From Oscillatoriaceae cyanobacterium Prado104 (lineage in GTDB: Bacteria; Cyanobacteriota; Cyanobacteriia; Cyanobacteriales; Microcoleaceae), in the NCBI GenBank assembly GCA_025454405.1, contig JALOON010000049.1, positions 1 to 64,000 of the forward strand: 64,000 nt of DNA, given 5' to 3'. The translations under genes were made by a program, and so were the position numbers. This document shows, in pieces, positions 26,876-36,166 of the stretch; positions within the stretch are counted from its first letter, which is position 1, and each line of letters opens with the position of its first letter. The notes under the pieces were generated by a model. The model was not told the DNA's origin. It did no database searches and was given only the letters and a program-made list of their open reading frames with translations.

Positions 26876-27364
26876 ATGACATCAACGGCTAGAGATTCGA
26901 GTCACATTCAATTTTGCATCGATCGCGATCGCGCAGACCTAAAACAGATCCAAGAACTATTTAAAGCAGCAGCATTCTGGGCGAGAGAGCGTCAAATAGA
27001 AGATTGGGAAATCGCGATCGCCAACAGTGAACCAGTAGTCACAGTTTGGGATGGAGAAAGGACGATCGGCTTTGCGAGAGCCACATCAGACGGCATCTAT
27101 CGAGCCACAATTTGGGATGTCGCCATTCATCCTGATTATCAAGGAGCCGGACTCGGCCGCAAATTAGTACAAACAGTCTTAAGTCACCCTCGAATGTGTC
27201 GGGTAGAGCGAGTTTACCTAATGACAACTTACCAACAAAGTTTCTACGAGCGCATCGGATTCCAATACAATGCCAGCACCACAATGGTATTAGAAAATCG
27301 ACCTCTAGAAGAGAATGTCGAAATGGAACCGATTGATGCCGAGTTGTTAATTTGTCAGCGCTAA
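26876..27364 (+). CDS. GNAT-family N-acetyltransferase
   Basis: This is a 162-residue acetyltransferase with the GNAT core. [20 protein letters not shown] is strand 4 and the region before motif A. HPDYQGAGLGRKLVQTVL is the acetyl-CoA-binding Q/R-x-x-G-x-G/A loop, and YERIGFQ ends the domain. ATG 26876 starts just before the domain. ATG 26780 would add 32 Lys-rich residues and is possible. It resembles the protein at 36167-36718 and plastid NSI/GNAT enzymes, which acetylate protein N-termini and lysines; the substrate here is not known. Confidence 0.85.
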   Translation: MTSTARDSSHIQFCIDRDRADLKQIQELFKAAAFWARERQIEDWEIAIANSEPVVTVWDGERTIGFARATSDGIYRATIWDVAIHPDYQGAGLGRKLVQTVLSHPRMCRVERVYLMTTYQQSFYERIGFQYNASTTMVLENRPLEENVEMEPIDAELLICQR

Positions 27365-27864
27365 ATTAACACAAAAGTCGCACAAAATTTGTTGCAATAT
27401 CTATCGATTTTAGGGTGCGCAAAGCGCGCCTTATTTTTTGGTTGCCAGTAATATCCAATCCGGGTGAGCCATCCCCTCGATAAATCCTCTGCTTAACTCC
27501 AAAGTCAATTGCGTTGGCGCGTACCTGTCCGCAGGACTTATGGGAAGCCCAGCGAACAATGAAAATAAAGAGAGTATCAAGCGCAAACACGAGATTATAC
27601 TACTTTTTCAAAAGGATGCTACAGTAAGTAACCTGAAGTTTAATTAATACAATAAACCTACTGTTGCACGACTTTATAAAACTGGTATTACTGCCGAATT
27701 TTTATTAATTAAAAAGCTGCTTTAACCTTCAATAAAATGCTCTGATAGTAAAAAGCGATCGCGATCGCACCATTGTGAGAAATATCCGAATAAGATAGTG
27801 TGTAAAAACAGGCTCTGCAGTACAAGCCCTCGCCATTTCCTTTACATCTATCTCCCACTGACCT
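27365..27864. other. Intergenic region without recognised features
   Basis: I see no convincing gene or strong hairpin. A 74-codon minus-strand frame at 27366-27590 lacks a ribosome site and family resemblance. The end should hold the promoter of the hybrid kinase operon. Confidence 0.4.
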
Positions 27865-30615
27865 ATGAAGAAATCTAACGCTAATCCCCCTAAAACCCTA
27901 TCTTTACGACTGGTGCTAGTAGTTCCGTTCGTGTTGCAAATCTTTGCGACAGTCGGACTGACAGGCTATCTGTCCCTGCGCAACGGGCAGAAAGCAGTCA
28001 ATGAAGTTTCCAGTCAGTTGCGTAAAGAAATGAGCGATCGCATTAACCTGCAAGTCCTGAACTATTTGGAAAAACCTTATATTGCCGGACAAGCCTTCGT
28101 CTCGGCCGCTAGAGAGGGTCAACTCGATTTAACGGATATCACCCAACTGGAACGGACTTTTTGGCAATTAGTCAGCAAAGATACGATCGAATTCATTCAA
28201 ATTGCTTTGGCTGACGGCACTAGCATACAAGTAGAGGATTTACAGAATAAAGGTATCGTGGCTTTAGTCGGGCAAAAAGCGGATCTACCTCAGCGCCAAA
28301 TCTACCAACTTGACGATCGAGGCGAACGGGCTGCGTTGATAGAAACTCAACCAAAGTTTGACCCCCGACCCCGACCCTGGTATAAAACTGCACAACAAGC
28401 CGGAAAACCCACCTGGACAAAGCCTTTTTTGGGCAATGCTGTTAAAACCGCTTCAATTGCTTTAACCCAACCCATGTACGACAACAATGGCACGTTCTTG
28501 GGAGTTCAAAATAGTATCCTGCGCATTGAGAAAATTCATCATTTTCTTCATGCCCTAAAAGTCGGTCAGACGGGACAAACTTTTATCATCGATCGATCTG
28601 GCAACCTGATTGCCAGTTCAACCCTCAAAGACCCCTATATTATTGACCTAAAAGAGAAAACTTTGCAGCAAATTGCCGCTACAAAGTCTGAGAACCCCGT
28701 AATTCGCGCCACAGCACAAGCAATTCTAGATCGGTTTGGCACTTTTAACGCAATTTCACAGGGTCAACAGCTTGATTTTCTGCTGGCAGATAGCAGACAG
28801 CTAGTTCAAGTTTCAACTATTCAAGACGAACGAGGTATCGATTGGTTGAGTGTAATTGTCGTACCAGAATCAGATTTCATGGCGCAAATCAATGCCAACA
28901 CTCGCACCACAATTTTACTCTGTTTCGGTGCGTTGGGTTTGGCAACCGTTTTGGGTATCTATACCTCCCGGTGGATTACCGATCCGATATTGAAATTGCA
29001 GCAAGCAAGTGAAGCGATTGCGGCAGGCGAACTCGATCGCACTGTCGAAATCAACGAAATCGAAGAATTAGCAAGGTTAGGGCGATCGTTCAACCAAATG
29101 GCTGCACAACTCAAAACATCTTTTACAGAACTCGAAGATCGGGTTGCAGAACGCACAATAGAATTGCAACAAGCCAAAGAAATTGCAGATAATGCCAACC
29201 AAGCAAAGAGCGAATTTTTAGCAAACATGAGTCACGAACTGCGGACTCCCCTCAATGGCATTCTCGGCTACGCTCAAATTCTGACCCGTTCCCAAGAATT
29301 ACCTGAAAAAGAACGACACGGAGTCAATATCATTCAGCAATGCGGGTCCCATCTGTTGACGCTAATTAATGACGTGTTAGAAATTGCCAAAATCGAAGCC
29401 CGCAAACTCGAACTCATTCACAATCTGATTCATTTGCCTGCTTTTCTCGAAGGTGTGGTAGAAATATGTCGGGTTCGTTCCGACCAAAAAGGTATCGAAT
29501 TCATTTATCAACCTGACCCGAAATTACCAGAATGTATTGAAGCTGACGAAAAACGACTCCGACAAGTAGCGATTAACCTTCTGGGCAATGCGATTAAATT
29601 TACCGATCGAGGTAGCATCACTTTCAAGGTAGAATTGTTAGAAGCAAATACAAGTATTCCGATTCCCCGCCTGAAATTTCAAATCGAAGATACAGGAATT
29701 GGTATTGCACCCGATCGAATTGACCAAATCTTCCAAGCTTTTGAACAGGTGGGCGACCGGCAGCGCCAGTCGGAAGGTACGGGATTGGGTTTAGCAATCA
29801 GTCAAAAAATCGTGCAATTGATGGGTTCAGAAATTAAAGTCAAGAGCGTTTTAGGAGAAGGCAGCACTTTCTACTTTGAAGTTGCCGTGCCGATCGTCGC
29901 CAATTGGAAACAACAAAATTCAGTCGATCGAAAACAAACCATCATCGGCTGCGAAGGAACACCCCGGCATATTCTCATCGTGGATGATAAATGGGAAAAT
30001 CGCTCAGTTGTTGTCAATCTACTCGAACCAATTGGATTCACTTTCACTGAAGCAGAGAACGGTCAAATCGGCTTGGAAAAAGCCCGACAACAACTGCCCG
30101 ATTTGATAATTACCGACTTAGCTATGCCTGTGATGGATGGCTTTGAAATGTTGCGGCAATTGCGCGCCGACGAACAACTGTCGCATTTGCCAGTAATTGT
30201 CTCGTCGGCATCAGTGACTGAATTAGATCGGCAAATGAGTTTGGATGCGGGTAGCAACGATTTTCTGGCAAAGCCCGTTCAAGCAGAGGAGTTATTTACT
30301 TTGCTTGCCCGACACCTGCAACTTACATGGCAGTACGACGAAACTGCATCGGATACAAATCCTGCGACTGGCAGCCAAGAGGTAGAGCGTGCGGAGTTGA
30401 TTGTTCCCCCGGCTGCCGACTTGCAAATTTTACTGGAATTAGCCCAGGATGGGCTACTGAAACAACTAGCAGAAACTGCCTCACAAATTGGACAAAAAGA
30501 CGATCGCTATCAGCCCTTTGTCGAACAAATTAAACAACTGGTAAAGAAATTCCAATCAGAAAAAATCGAAGCATTGATTCAACAATATCTCAGTCAGGTA
30601 TCAGATCGAGGATGA
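27865..30615 (+). CDS. Membrane hybrid histidine kinase (Cache-HAMP-HK-REC)
   Basis: This is a 916-residue sensor. A transmembrane helix near residues 14-36 and a second near 350-370 bracket a periplasmic Cache-type sensor with PRPRPWYKTAQQAGKPTWTKP and IDRSGNLIAS. A HAMP linker (ITDPILKLQQASEAIAAGELD) follows. The kinase domain has the H box EFLANMSHELRTPLNGILGY (His near 457), an N box NLLGNAIKFTD, and DTGIGIAPDRI with GTGLGLAIS. A receiver domain begins HILIVDDKWENRS near 702, with phospho-acceptor Asp near 750 in IITDLAMPVMDGF. A C-terminal tail of about 90 residues resembles helical Hpt-like or accessory regions but lacks a clear Hpt motif. It overlaps no gene and is seven bases from the next. 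Confidence 0.92.
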   Translation: MKKSNANPPKTLSLRLVLVVPFVLQIFATVGLTGYLSLRNGQKAVNEVSSQLRKEMSDRINLQVLNYLEKPYIAGQAFVSAAREGQLDLTDITQLERTFWQLVSKDTIEFIQIALADGTSIQVEDLQNKGIVALVGQKADLPQRQIYQLDDRGERAALIETQPKFDPRPRPWYKTAQQAGKPTWTKPFLGNAVKTASIALTQPMYDNNGTFLGVQNSILRIEKIHHFLHALKVGQTGQTFIIDRSGNLIASSTLKDPYIIDLKEKTLQQIAATKSENPVIRATAQAILDRFGTFNAISQGQQLDFLLADSRQLVQVSTIQDERGIDWLSVIVVPESDFMAQINANTRTTILLCFGALGLATVLGIYTSRWITDPILKLQQASEAIAAGELDRTVEINEIEELARLGRSFNQMAAQLKTSFTELEDRVAERTIELQQAKEIADNANQAKSEFLANMSHELRTPLNGILGYAQILTRSQELPEKERHGVNIIQQCGSHLLTLINDVLEIAKIEARKLELIHNLIHLPAFLEGVVEICRVRSDQKGIEFIYQPDPKLPECIEADEKRLRQVAINLLGNAIKFTDRGSITFKVELLEANTSIPIPRLKFQIEDTGIGIAPDRIDQIFQAFEQVGDRQRQSEGTGLGLAISQKIVQLMGSEIKVKSVLGEGSTFYFEVAVPIVANWKQQNSVDRKQTIIGCEGTPRHILIVDDKWENRSVVVNLLEPIGFTFTEAENGQIGLEKARQQLPDLIITDLAMPVMDGFEMLRQLRADEQLSHLPVIVSSASVTELDRQMSLDAGSNDFLAKPVQAEELFTLLARHLQLTWQYDETASDTNPATGSQEVERAELIVPPAADLQILLELAQDGLLKQLAETASQIGQKDDRYQPFVEQIKQLVKKFQSEKIEALIQQYLSQVSDRG

Positions 30616-30622
30616 TTAGATA

Positions 30623-31918
30623 ATGAATATAGACTTAAAAGGCTTGATTTTAATTGTTGATGATACGCCTTCTAATTTAGAAGTAATTTCAGAAGCATTA
30701 AGTCAGGCGGGTTATACTGTGGCGATCGCTACGAGCGGAGAACGCGCTCTCCAACAAGTCGATCGTAGATCTCCCGATCTAATTTTGTTAGATGTCATGA
30801 TGCCGGGTATTGATGGATTTGAAACCTGCAAGCGCTTAAAAGCCAATCCAAAAACCTGCGAGATTCCCATCATTTTTATGACAGCACTGTCCGAACTAGA
30901 TCTCAAAGTCAAAGGCTTTGAACTAGGTGCAGTAGACTACATTACTAAACCTTTTCAAGAACGAGAAGTGTTGGTGCGAGTCAAAACTCATTTGCAGTTA
31001 AGGTTTTTAACTAAAAACCTTGAAGAGCAAGTAGCTCATAAAACGGCTGAATTGCAAGCTTCGCAACTGCAAATTATCCAAAACGAAAAATTGTCGGCGC
31101 TCGGTAATTTAATGGCAGGTGTGGCTCATGAAATCAATAACCCCGTAGGCTTTCTCAGCGGCAATATTCAACCTGCTTTGGACTATATCAAAGACCTATT
31201 TGGCTTGCTCGATTTGTACCAAAAAAAGTACCCCGAACTAGATCCAGAAATTCAAAAGGAAATTGAAACCATCGAACTCGAATATATCCGCGAAGACTTA
31301 CCGAAGTTAATTGCTTCCATGCAGGAGGGAATCAAGCGGATAAAAAACATCAGCACTAGCCTCAGAACCTTTTCCCGTACTGATAGCGATCGCCCCGTCA
31401 CTTGCAATATCCATGAAGGCATCGACAGCACAATTATGATTCTCAAGCACCGCCTCAAAGCTTCAGAATCTCGCCCGGAAATTGCCGTTATCAAAAACTA
31501 CGGTACTCTACCTCAAATTGAGTGCTATGCAGGGCAGCTCAATCAGGTATTTATGAATATTTTGGCAAATGCGATCGATGCTTTAGATGATTCACATATC
31601 CCAGAAAAATATCAAAAAATTCCCCGTCAAATTACGATCCAAACAGATACAGATTGCGAGCAAAAACAAGTCTTAATTAGCATCAAGGATAACGGAAAAG
31701 GCATGAGTGATGCAATAAAAAATAAGATTTTTGATGAAATGTTTACTACCAAGGAAGTAGGTAAAGGAACTGGGTTAGGGTTGGCGATCGCCCGTCAAAT
31801 TATCGTCGAAAAACATGGTGGAACGATCGAAGTAAATTCAACTATCGGACAAGGAACTGAATTTATCATTCACCTACCGCTATTCAATCTTTTTCCCGAT
31901 TCAGATTGTAATTTTTAG
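30623..31918 (+). CDS. Receiver-domain histidine kinase
   Basis: This 431-residue soluble protein carries an N-terminal receiver domain (residues 8-125) with phospho-acceptor Asp57 (LILLDVMMPGIDGF) and Lys109 in YITKPF. A coiled coil and a HEINNP-type kinase domain follow (His169), with NILANAIDALDD, IKDNGKGMS and GKGTGLGLAIARQI. It starts seven bases after the hybrid kinase stop and is surely co-transcribed, so the two probably form one phosphorelay. The kinase half, including YIREDLPKLIASMQEG, closely matches that of the kinase at 154-2271. Confidence 0.93.
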   Translation: MNIDLKGLILIVDDTPSNLEVISEALSQAGYTVAIATSGERALQQVDRRSPDLILLDVMMPGIDGFETCKRLKANPKTCEIPIIFMTALSELDLKVKGFELGAVDYITKPFQEREVLVRVKTHLQLRFLTKNLEEQVAHKTAELQASQLQIIQNEKLSALGNLMAGVAHEINNPVGFLSGNIQPALDYIKDLFGLLDLYQKKYPELDPEIQKEIETIELEYIREDLPKLIASMQEGIKRIKNISTSLRTFSRTDSDRPVTCNIHEGIDSTIMILKHRLKASESRPEIAVIKNYGTLPQIECYAGQLNQVFMNILANAIDALDDSHIPEKYQKIPRQITIQTDTDCEQKQVLISIKDNGKGMSDAIKNKIFDEMFTTKEVGKGTGLGLAIARQIIVEKHGGTIEVNSTIGQGTEFIIHLPLFNLFPDSDCNF

Positions 31919-32058
31919 GTTGTAGGTTTGAGTCTCTAGCACCTAGCACCTAACACCTACAACCTATTAACTAGCAACTTCTGACTGATAACTGATGACT
32001 GATGGCTGATGACAACTCTCAACTATCAACTATTAACTCTCGACTCTTCCTTCTTCCT

Positions 32059-32988
32059 TCAAAAAGTTGCCAAAGGAATAGAACATTGAGTCCGATTAAA
32101 ATTAGATTCTTCCGATTCAGCAGGCACCGCCAAAACCTCCAACTTACCATTCATCAAACTTAAAAGAGTCTGATCCATCAACAACCTCATACCGGAAGAA
32201 ACCTTAGCATCGCTGCTTTTAGTATCGACATCCAAATCCTGTTTCAACAAATCCCAAGACTCGCTCCAAGCACTAATAGAACGCTGATCGTCCACCCAAA
32301 TATGAACGTACCCCGATGCCGGAGCCGGATGTGCAGAAACGCGAATACTACCTTCCTCCATCTGAGCGATCGCAGTATCCACCAAATTGACTAAAACTTG
32401 CCGGAATCGAGGCCAATCTGCCAACACGTAAATCTCCGGATCTGGTGGCAATATTTCCAGGCGAATGCTGCGGTTAGCTGCTTGCAAATAAGTCAGATCG
32501 TCAACTTCATCAAACAGCTTAGCTAACTGAATCGGCTCGATATCCATCTTCTCAGTGCCGTGTTCAGTTTTAGCCACAAAAATAATTTCATCGATCAATT
32601 TCACCAGCTTGAGAGCTCCAGCGTGAGCTTGCTCCACAAACTCCCGTTCTTCAGCAGGATCGTCGCACAAATCGGACAAAATTAACTGAAGAGTGCCGAT
32701 CGTGCTGCTAAGGGGCGATCGCAATTCATGAGAAGTCCGAGCCAAAAAACCCGCCTTAAATTGACTCATCTCCGATGCCATTTGATAAGCCAATTGAGTT
32801 TGTTTGAGTTGCTCTGAAAGGGCATCAAACTTTGTTAAATCAACTTCTTGAGGAGTTGGCTGTTGGCGGGGTTCGGCTTCTGGTGGTGGCGCGCTTTTTT
32901 GTCGCCCGCGCCGGATATAATTACTGCCCAAGCCCAGTCCCAGCCCAATTCCTAGATATATCAGATCGCTCCAGCCCATCAGCGCCAT
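32059..32988 (-). CDS. Membrane-anchored histidine kinase with degenerate ATPase domain
   Basis: This is a 309-residue protein. An N-terminal hydrophobic anchor (LIYLGIGLGLGLGSNYI) precedes a proline-rich linker, a coiled coil and a HisKA helix with His87 (RTSHELRSPLSSTIG). The ATPase region is recognisable through RQVLVNLVDTAIAQ, but the usual Asn of the N box is Asp-Thr. The DxGxG and GxGxG boxes are missing; the place reads VDDQRSISAWSES. It may be a pseudokinase, a phosphatase or a phosphotransfer partner. It follows the tsaC gene on the same strand after 25 bases, so they may share a transcript. Confidence 0.8.
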   Translation of the reverse strand: MALMGWSDLIYLGIGLGLGLGSNYIRRGRQKSAPPPEAEPRQQPTPQEVDLTKFDALSEQLKQTQLAYQMASEMSQFKAGFLARTSHELRSPLSSTIGTLQLILSDLCDDPAEEREFVEQAHAGALKLVKLIDEIIFVAKTEHGTEKMDIEPIQLAKLFDEVDDLTYLQAANRSIRLEILPPDPEIYVLADWPRFRQVLVNLVDTAIAQMEEGSIRVSAHPAPASGYVHIWVDDQRSISAWSESWDLLKQDLDVDTKSSDAKVSSGMRLLMDQTLLSLMNGKLEVLAVPAESEESNFNRTQCSIPLATF

Positions 32989-33013
32989 ATTGCTTTGCCG
33001 TCGAGTTTAGCTG

Positions 33014-33601
33014 CTACAACTTTACCGCGCCTTGTCGCAATATTTCCCAGCCCCTGCCCGTCCACTTAGCAACTGTGGAAGGCAGACTCGATCCTGCCGT
33101 TGTGGCGGGCAATTCTGAAGGCGCTAATGTCAGCACTTCGGGAAATTGAGCCTCAATTTCAGGAATCGATTCTAGAGGCGACTGGCCCGATAAATTCGCA
33201 CTGGTGGTAGCCAAAGGCCCTGTCAGCTCTAGAATTTTTCGGGCAAGGGGAAAGTCAGGCACTCGTATACCGATTGTACTCGGATCGATCGGGTTCATGG
33301 CAACTGGCACTTTTGCCGAGGCTGGCAGCACCAAAGTTAGGGCCCCCGGCCAAAAACGTTCCGTTACCTGCTGCCACACCTGTAACTCTTTCGGGCTTCC
33401 TTGCACGTAGGGCCACAAATCTCCTGCCGCGGCAGCCATCAAAATTAGCGGTTTGTCTTGGTTTCGCCGCTTAGCTGCAAAAATTAGCTCCGAGCGATCG
33501 GGCTTCGCAGCCAAAGCTGGTACGGTATCGGTGGGAAAACTGACAATATTTTCTCCTGAAATTGCTCCTTCAACTAAGGAGGCGAGCGAAACTTGAGCCA
33601 T
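33014..33601 (-). CDS. L-threonylcarbamoyladenylate synthase (YrdC/Sua5 family)
   Basis: This 195-residue YrdC-domain protein makes threonylcarbamoyl-AMP from threonine, bicarbonate and ATP, for the t6A37 tRNA modification. The core motifs are FPTDTVPALAA, KRRNQDKPLILM, FWPGALTLVLPAS, IGIRVPDFPLAR and PLATTSANLSGQSP. It has the short TsaC-like form without the extra Sua5 domain. It lies between prmC and the degenerate kinase on the same strand. Confidence 0.93.
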   Translation of the reverse strand: MAQVSLASLVEGAISGENIVSFPTDTVPALAAKPDRSELIFAAKRRNQDKPLILMAAAAGDLWPYVQGSPKELQVWQQVTERFWPGALTLVLPASAKVPVAMNPIDPSTIGIRVPDFPLARKILELTGPLATTSANLSGQSPLESIPEIEAQFPEVLTLAPSELPATTAGSSLPSTVAKWTGRGWEILRQGAVKL

Positions 33602-33653
33602 CGGTCGATTTTAGATAGTTGATAGTTGATAGTTGATAGTTAATAGTTGAAAT

Positions 33654-34658
33654 CTACCGCCGATAGGCTAGGGCAAATCGATCGATCCCTGCTAAATCGG
33701 CAAATATTTGAATTCGATCGAAACTCCCCTGACTTTCCAGCATCCGGGCTACTGCCTCAGCCTGTCCCTCCATCATCTCCACCAACCAAACTCCCCCCGA
33801 TTCTAAATAATCGGGAGCCGTTTCTACCAAGTGCCGGATGCACTCCAACCCGTCAAAACCCCCGTCTAAAGCCAGATGGGGTTCGTGCTTGAAAACTTCC
33901 GGTTGCAGCGTTAGCACCGTGCTGCTGGGAATGTAAGGCGGGTTAGAAACCATGCCACTAACTCTACCTTTGAGAAATTCGATCGGCTCCCACCAATCAC
34001 CTCGATAAAAATTAATTCGCTCGCCAAAACCTAAATTGCTGGCATTCTCTCGGGCAACTGCCAAAGCTGTCTCGCTGCAATCTACAGCATGAATTGTCGC
34101 ATTTGTCAATGCTTCTGCTAATCCGATCGCGATCGCCCCGCTCCCCGTACCCAAATCAACCCAATTCGATGCTGCAAATTCTCCTTGCTGCAACCCAGAA
34201 GCCTTTAAATCTTCTCCCCCCCTTACTAAGGGGAAAACCTTTAAATCTTCTCCCCCCCTTGCTAAGGGGGGGCTGAGGGGGGTAGATTTTCGATTAATTC
34301 GATCGCCCTTAACAGCTTGAACTACCAAATCAACCAGCAATTCTGTTTCCGGACGGGGAATTAGCACGGCCGGCGTTACTTTCAAAGAAAAATGCCGCCA
34401 ATGTACAACCCCAGTTAAATACTGTACCGGCACCCGTTCCTGCAACCGCCGCTGCCACAATTTGGCAAGTTCGGATAAAGACAATTTCAATTCAATTTTC
34501 GGACAATCTTTATACAACTCCAAACGCAGATTCAACTTATCCAAACCAGCCAATTCTTCCAGCAGCCAGTCAATTTCAGCAAGCGAAATATCAGAGTCAA
34601 TCGCCTGAATCTTAGCTTGTTTCACCCACTGCCACAGCTCTAAACCTGAAACAAACAT
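33654..34658 (-). CDS. prmC: Release factor glutamine methyltransferase with repeat-derived insert
   Basis: PrmC methylates the Gln of the GGQ motif in peptide-chain release factors. An N-terminal helical domain (residues 1-95) leads to TGVVHWRHFSLKVTP and LIPRPETELLVDLV. The SAM-binding segment is WVDLGTGSGAIAIGLAEAL, and the catalytic NPPY is in GMVSNPPYIPSS. Between LLVDLV and the SAM motif lie about 40 residues (PLSPPLARGGEDLK, VFPLVRGGEDLK and so on) foreign to the family. They are encoded by the palindromic CCCCCTTACTAAGGGG repeat at 34207-34290. The reading frame is kept, so the protein is probably active with a surface loop. The usual length is about 285-300; here it is 334. Confidence 0.93.
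   Translation of the reverse strand: MFVSGLELWQWVKQAKIQAIDSDISLAEIDWLLEELAGLDKLNLRLELYKDCPKIELKLSLSELAKLWQRRLQERVPVQYLTGVVHWRHFSLKVTPAVLIPRPETELLVDLVVQAVKGDRINRKSTPLSPPLARGGEDLKVFPLVRGGEDLKASGLQQGEFAASNWVDLGTGSGAIAIGLAEALTNATIHAVDCSETALAVARENASNLGFGERINFYRGDWWEPIEFLKGRVSGMVSNPPYIPSSTVLTLQPEVFKHEPHLALDGGFDGLECIRHLVETAPDYLESGGVWLVEMMEGQAEAVARMLESQGSFDRIQIFADLAGIDRFALAYRR
34207..34290. repeat. Palindromic repeat inserted in frame inside prmC
   Basis: AATCTTCTCCCCCCCTT followed by ACTAAGGGG is repeated at a spacing of about 39 bases. The stretch ends with GGGGGGCTGAGGGGGGTAGA. The units resemble the arms that frame the 38-bp array at 23778-24092. The insert keeps the prmC frame open. Confidence 0.85.
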
Positions 34659-34679
34659 CAGACTTTTCGGTAATTGGTA

Positions 34680-34790
34680 ATTGGTAATCTATCAGGAGTT
34701 TTGATTTTTAAATTTTGAGTTTTGAGTTAAAGACATTTCTTAATTCAAAACTCAAAACTCAAAACTCAAAACTTTTCTTAACTGTCAACT
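34680..34790. repeat. Dispersed AACTCAAAACTC-type repeat, copy 2 (inverted)
   Basis: This stretch runs from AATTGGTAATTGGTAATC through TTTTGAGTTTTGAGTTAAAG, a TTTCTTAATTC centre and four AAAACTC units, to TTCTTAACTGTCAACT. It is almost the reverse complement of 3446-3546. It lies between the Tic22-like gene and prmC. Confidence 0.8.
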
Positions 34791-34799
34791 AACCAATGA

Positions 34800-35633
34800 T
34801 TAGCGAGGAGCCTGCCGATTTTGACTTGGCGCAGGAGCCGGAGATGGGGTAGCCGGTCGCTGATTTTGATTGCCAGCACCAGCCGGTTGGAGCGATCGAA
34901 CAAATTCTAGCGATTCCCGCGGCGGAATCAAAATCAATTGGGTCAAAAACGGATCGTTCTCCGTGCGCAAAGCTTCCAGAACGCTCTCCAAATTCACCAC
35001 CTCAATCTTAATTGAAGCAGTTGCATTCGGCTGCTGCTGCTTGAAACGTTCCACCACTGCCTGTAATTCCTCCTTGTTAAAAAATAGGGGAATTACCTCT
35101 TGCTGACCCCGCTGAATCGTCAAATAACCATTTTCCGGGCCGCCTCTAGCCAAAAACAGAGGTACGCCGTTGAACTCGTTAACTTGTTGACCTGTTTGCT
35201 GGAGTACCGTTTTCGCCGACTGTACCTGCTGCGGGGTCGGAACGTAAGCAAACTGAACCTCATCCGGTTTGCCTTTATTTGCTTGAGTAATCTGGTAAAT
35301 TTCCCCCAGCGACACCGGCATCACCCGCACCGACGCAGCCAACTGAGGGTTTCTGGTTTTCAGTTGCTCAACAAAAGCTTGAGCATCCTTCTGGCTGATA
35401 AAAATTCCCGCTACTGAAGCATTGCCAGTTTGACCCTGACCTTGTTTGGGAACCGAAGCAATCAGGGGGGCGCCCTGAGCATCCGTAATCGTAAACACCG
35501 GCACAGGGCGCAGCTTGTCCAAAATTTGCGCCTCGGGGATTGCCAGCGCAGACATATTGTCTGCTGCCAAGGAACCGAGCAGAGCGCTGCCCGCAATCCC
35601 TAAAATTGCGCCCAAACGAACTAATGATTTCAT
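34800..35633 (-). CDS. Tic22-like family protein
   Basis: This is an exported 277-residue protein. A signal peptide (LVRLGAILGIAGSALLGSLAADNMSALA) precedes a Tic22-type region. That region has VPVFTITDAQGAPLIASV, VAGIFISQKDAQAFVEQLK, VRVMPVSLGEIYQI, VPLFLARG-type and VIPLFFNKEELQAVVERFK, with two similar halves. Cyanobacterial Tic22 homologues are periplasmic or luminal and are linked to outer-membrane biogenesis. The tail is Pro/Gln/Ala-rich (TPSPAPAPSQNRQ). ATG 35633 is chosen because it directly precedes the signal peptide; the frame extends 17 codons upstream. Confidence 0.9.
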   Translation of the reverse strand: MKSLVRLGAILGIAGSALLGSLAADNMSALAIPEAQILDKLRPVPVFTITDAQGAPLIASVPKQGQGQTGNASVAGIFISQKDAQAFVEQLKTRNPQLAASVRVMPVSLGEIYQITQANKGKPDEVQFAYVPTPQQVQSAKTVLQQTGQQVNEFNGVPLFLARGGPENGYLTIQRGQQEVIPLFFNKEELQAVVERFKQQQPNATASIKIEVVNLESVLEALRTENDPFLTQLILIPPRESLEFVRSLQPAGAGNQNQRPATPSPAPAPSQNRQAPR

Positions 35634-35924
35634 CTTTTTTCCATCAGGAGCGATCGTGAAATAGATTAACGCAACGACAAACAACTTTACACCACAGGCA
35701 GCCGTTGCTGCTTTTGATTTCTATTTCTGTGCACTGAAAAATATCAGAGGCAGTTTCTGACTGCATCTATTTTGACAGGATTTGAACTTATTGGTGTCGG
35801 CTCGGGTTAATTACACGATGCAGTTGCAGGGATATAGCACTGCTGTGTCCCTACTGATACTGGGTCTTTGCGATACCGCGATCGAGATACCGCCTTCCTT
35901 TGAGCTAAATTGGTTTGAGTTAAA
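35634..35924. other. Spacer between Tic22 and tRNA-Pro
   Basis: No gene is visible. The stretch should hold the Tic22 promoter on the minus strand; no strong box is recognised. Confidence 0.4.
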
Positions 35925-35998
35925 TCGGGATGACAGGATTTGAACCTGCGGCATCCTGCTCCCAAAGCAGGCGCGCTACCAAGCTGCGCTACATCCCG
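35925..35998 (-). tRNA. tRNA-Pro (anticodon TGG)
   Basis: On the minus strand the gene starts CGGGATGTAGCGCAGCTTGG and ends in CATCCCG plus the discriminator A. The 7-bp acceptor stem pairs perfectly. The anticodon arm is CCTGC-TTTGGGA-GCAGG with anticodon TGG. The T arm carries GGTTCAAATCC. No CCA is encoded. Length is 74 bases. Confidence 0.97.
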
Positions 35999-36166
35999 GT
36001 GTTTTATAGACCGACGTTTTAAGGCTCCTTAACCATTAGCGCACAGATTTGCGCGATTGTCAATCAGTAGTTGCTTTGATTACTGCACATAGCATACCAA
36101 AATTTGGTGCTGGGAGCGTCAAAATTGCCTTTACTCAAAAAATTAACGCTATCCTGCACCCGCAAG

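Noticed and set aside
27366..27590. 74-codon minus-strand open frame
   Set aside because: No ribosome site, no recognisable family and weak coding character.
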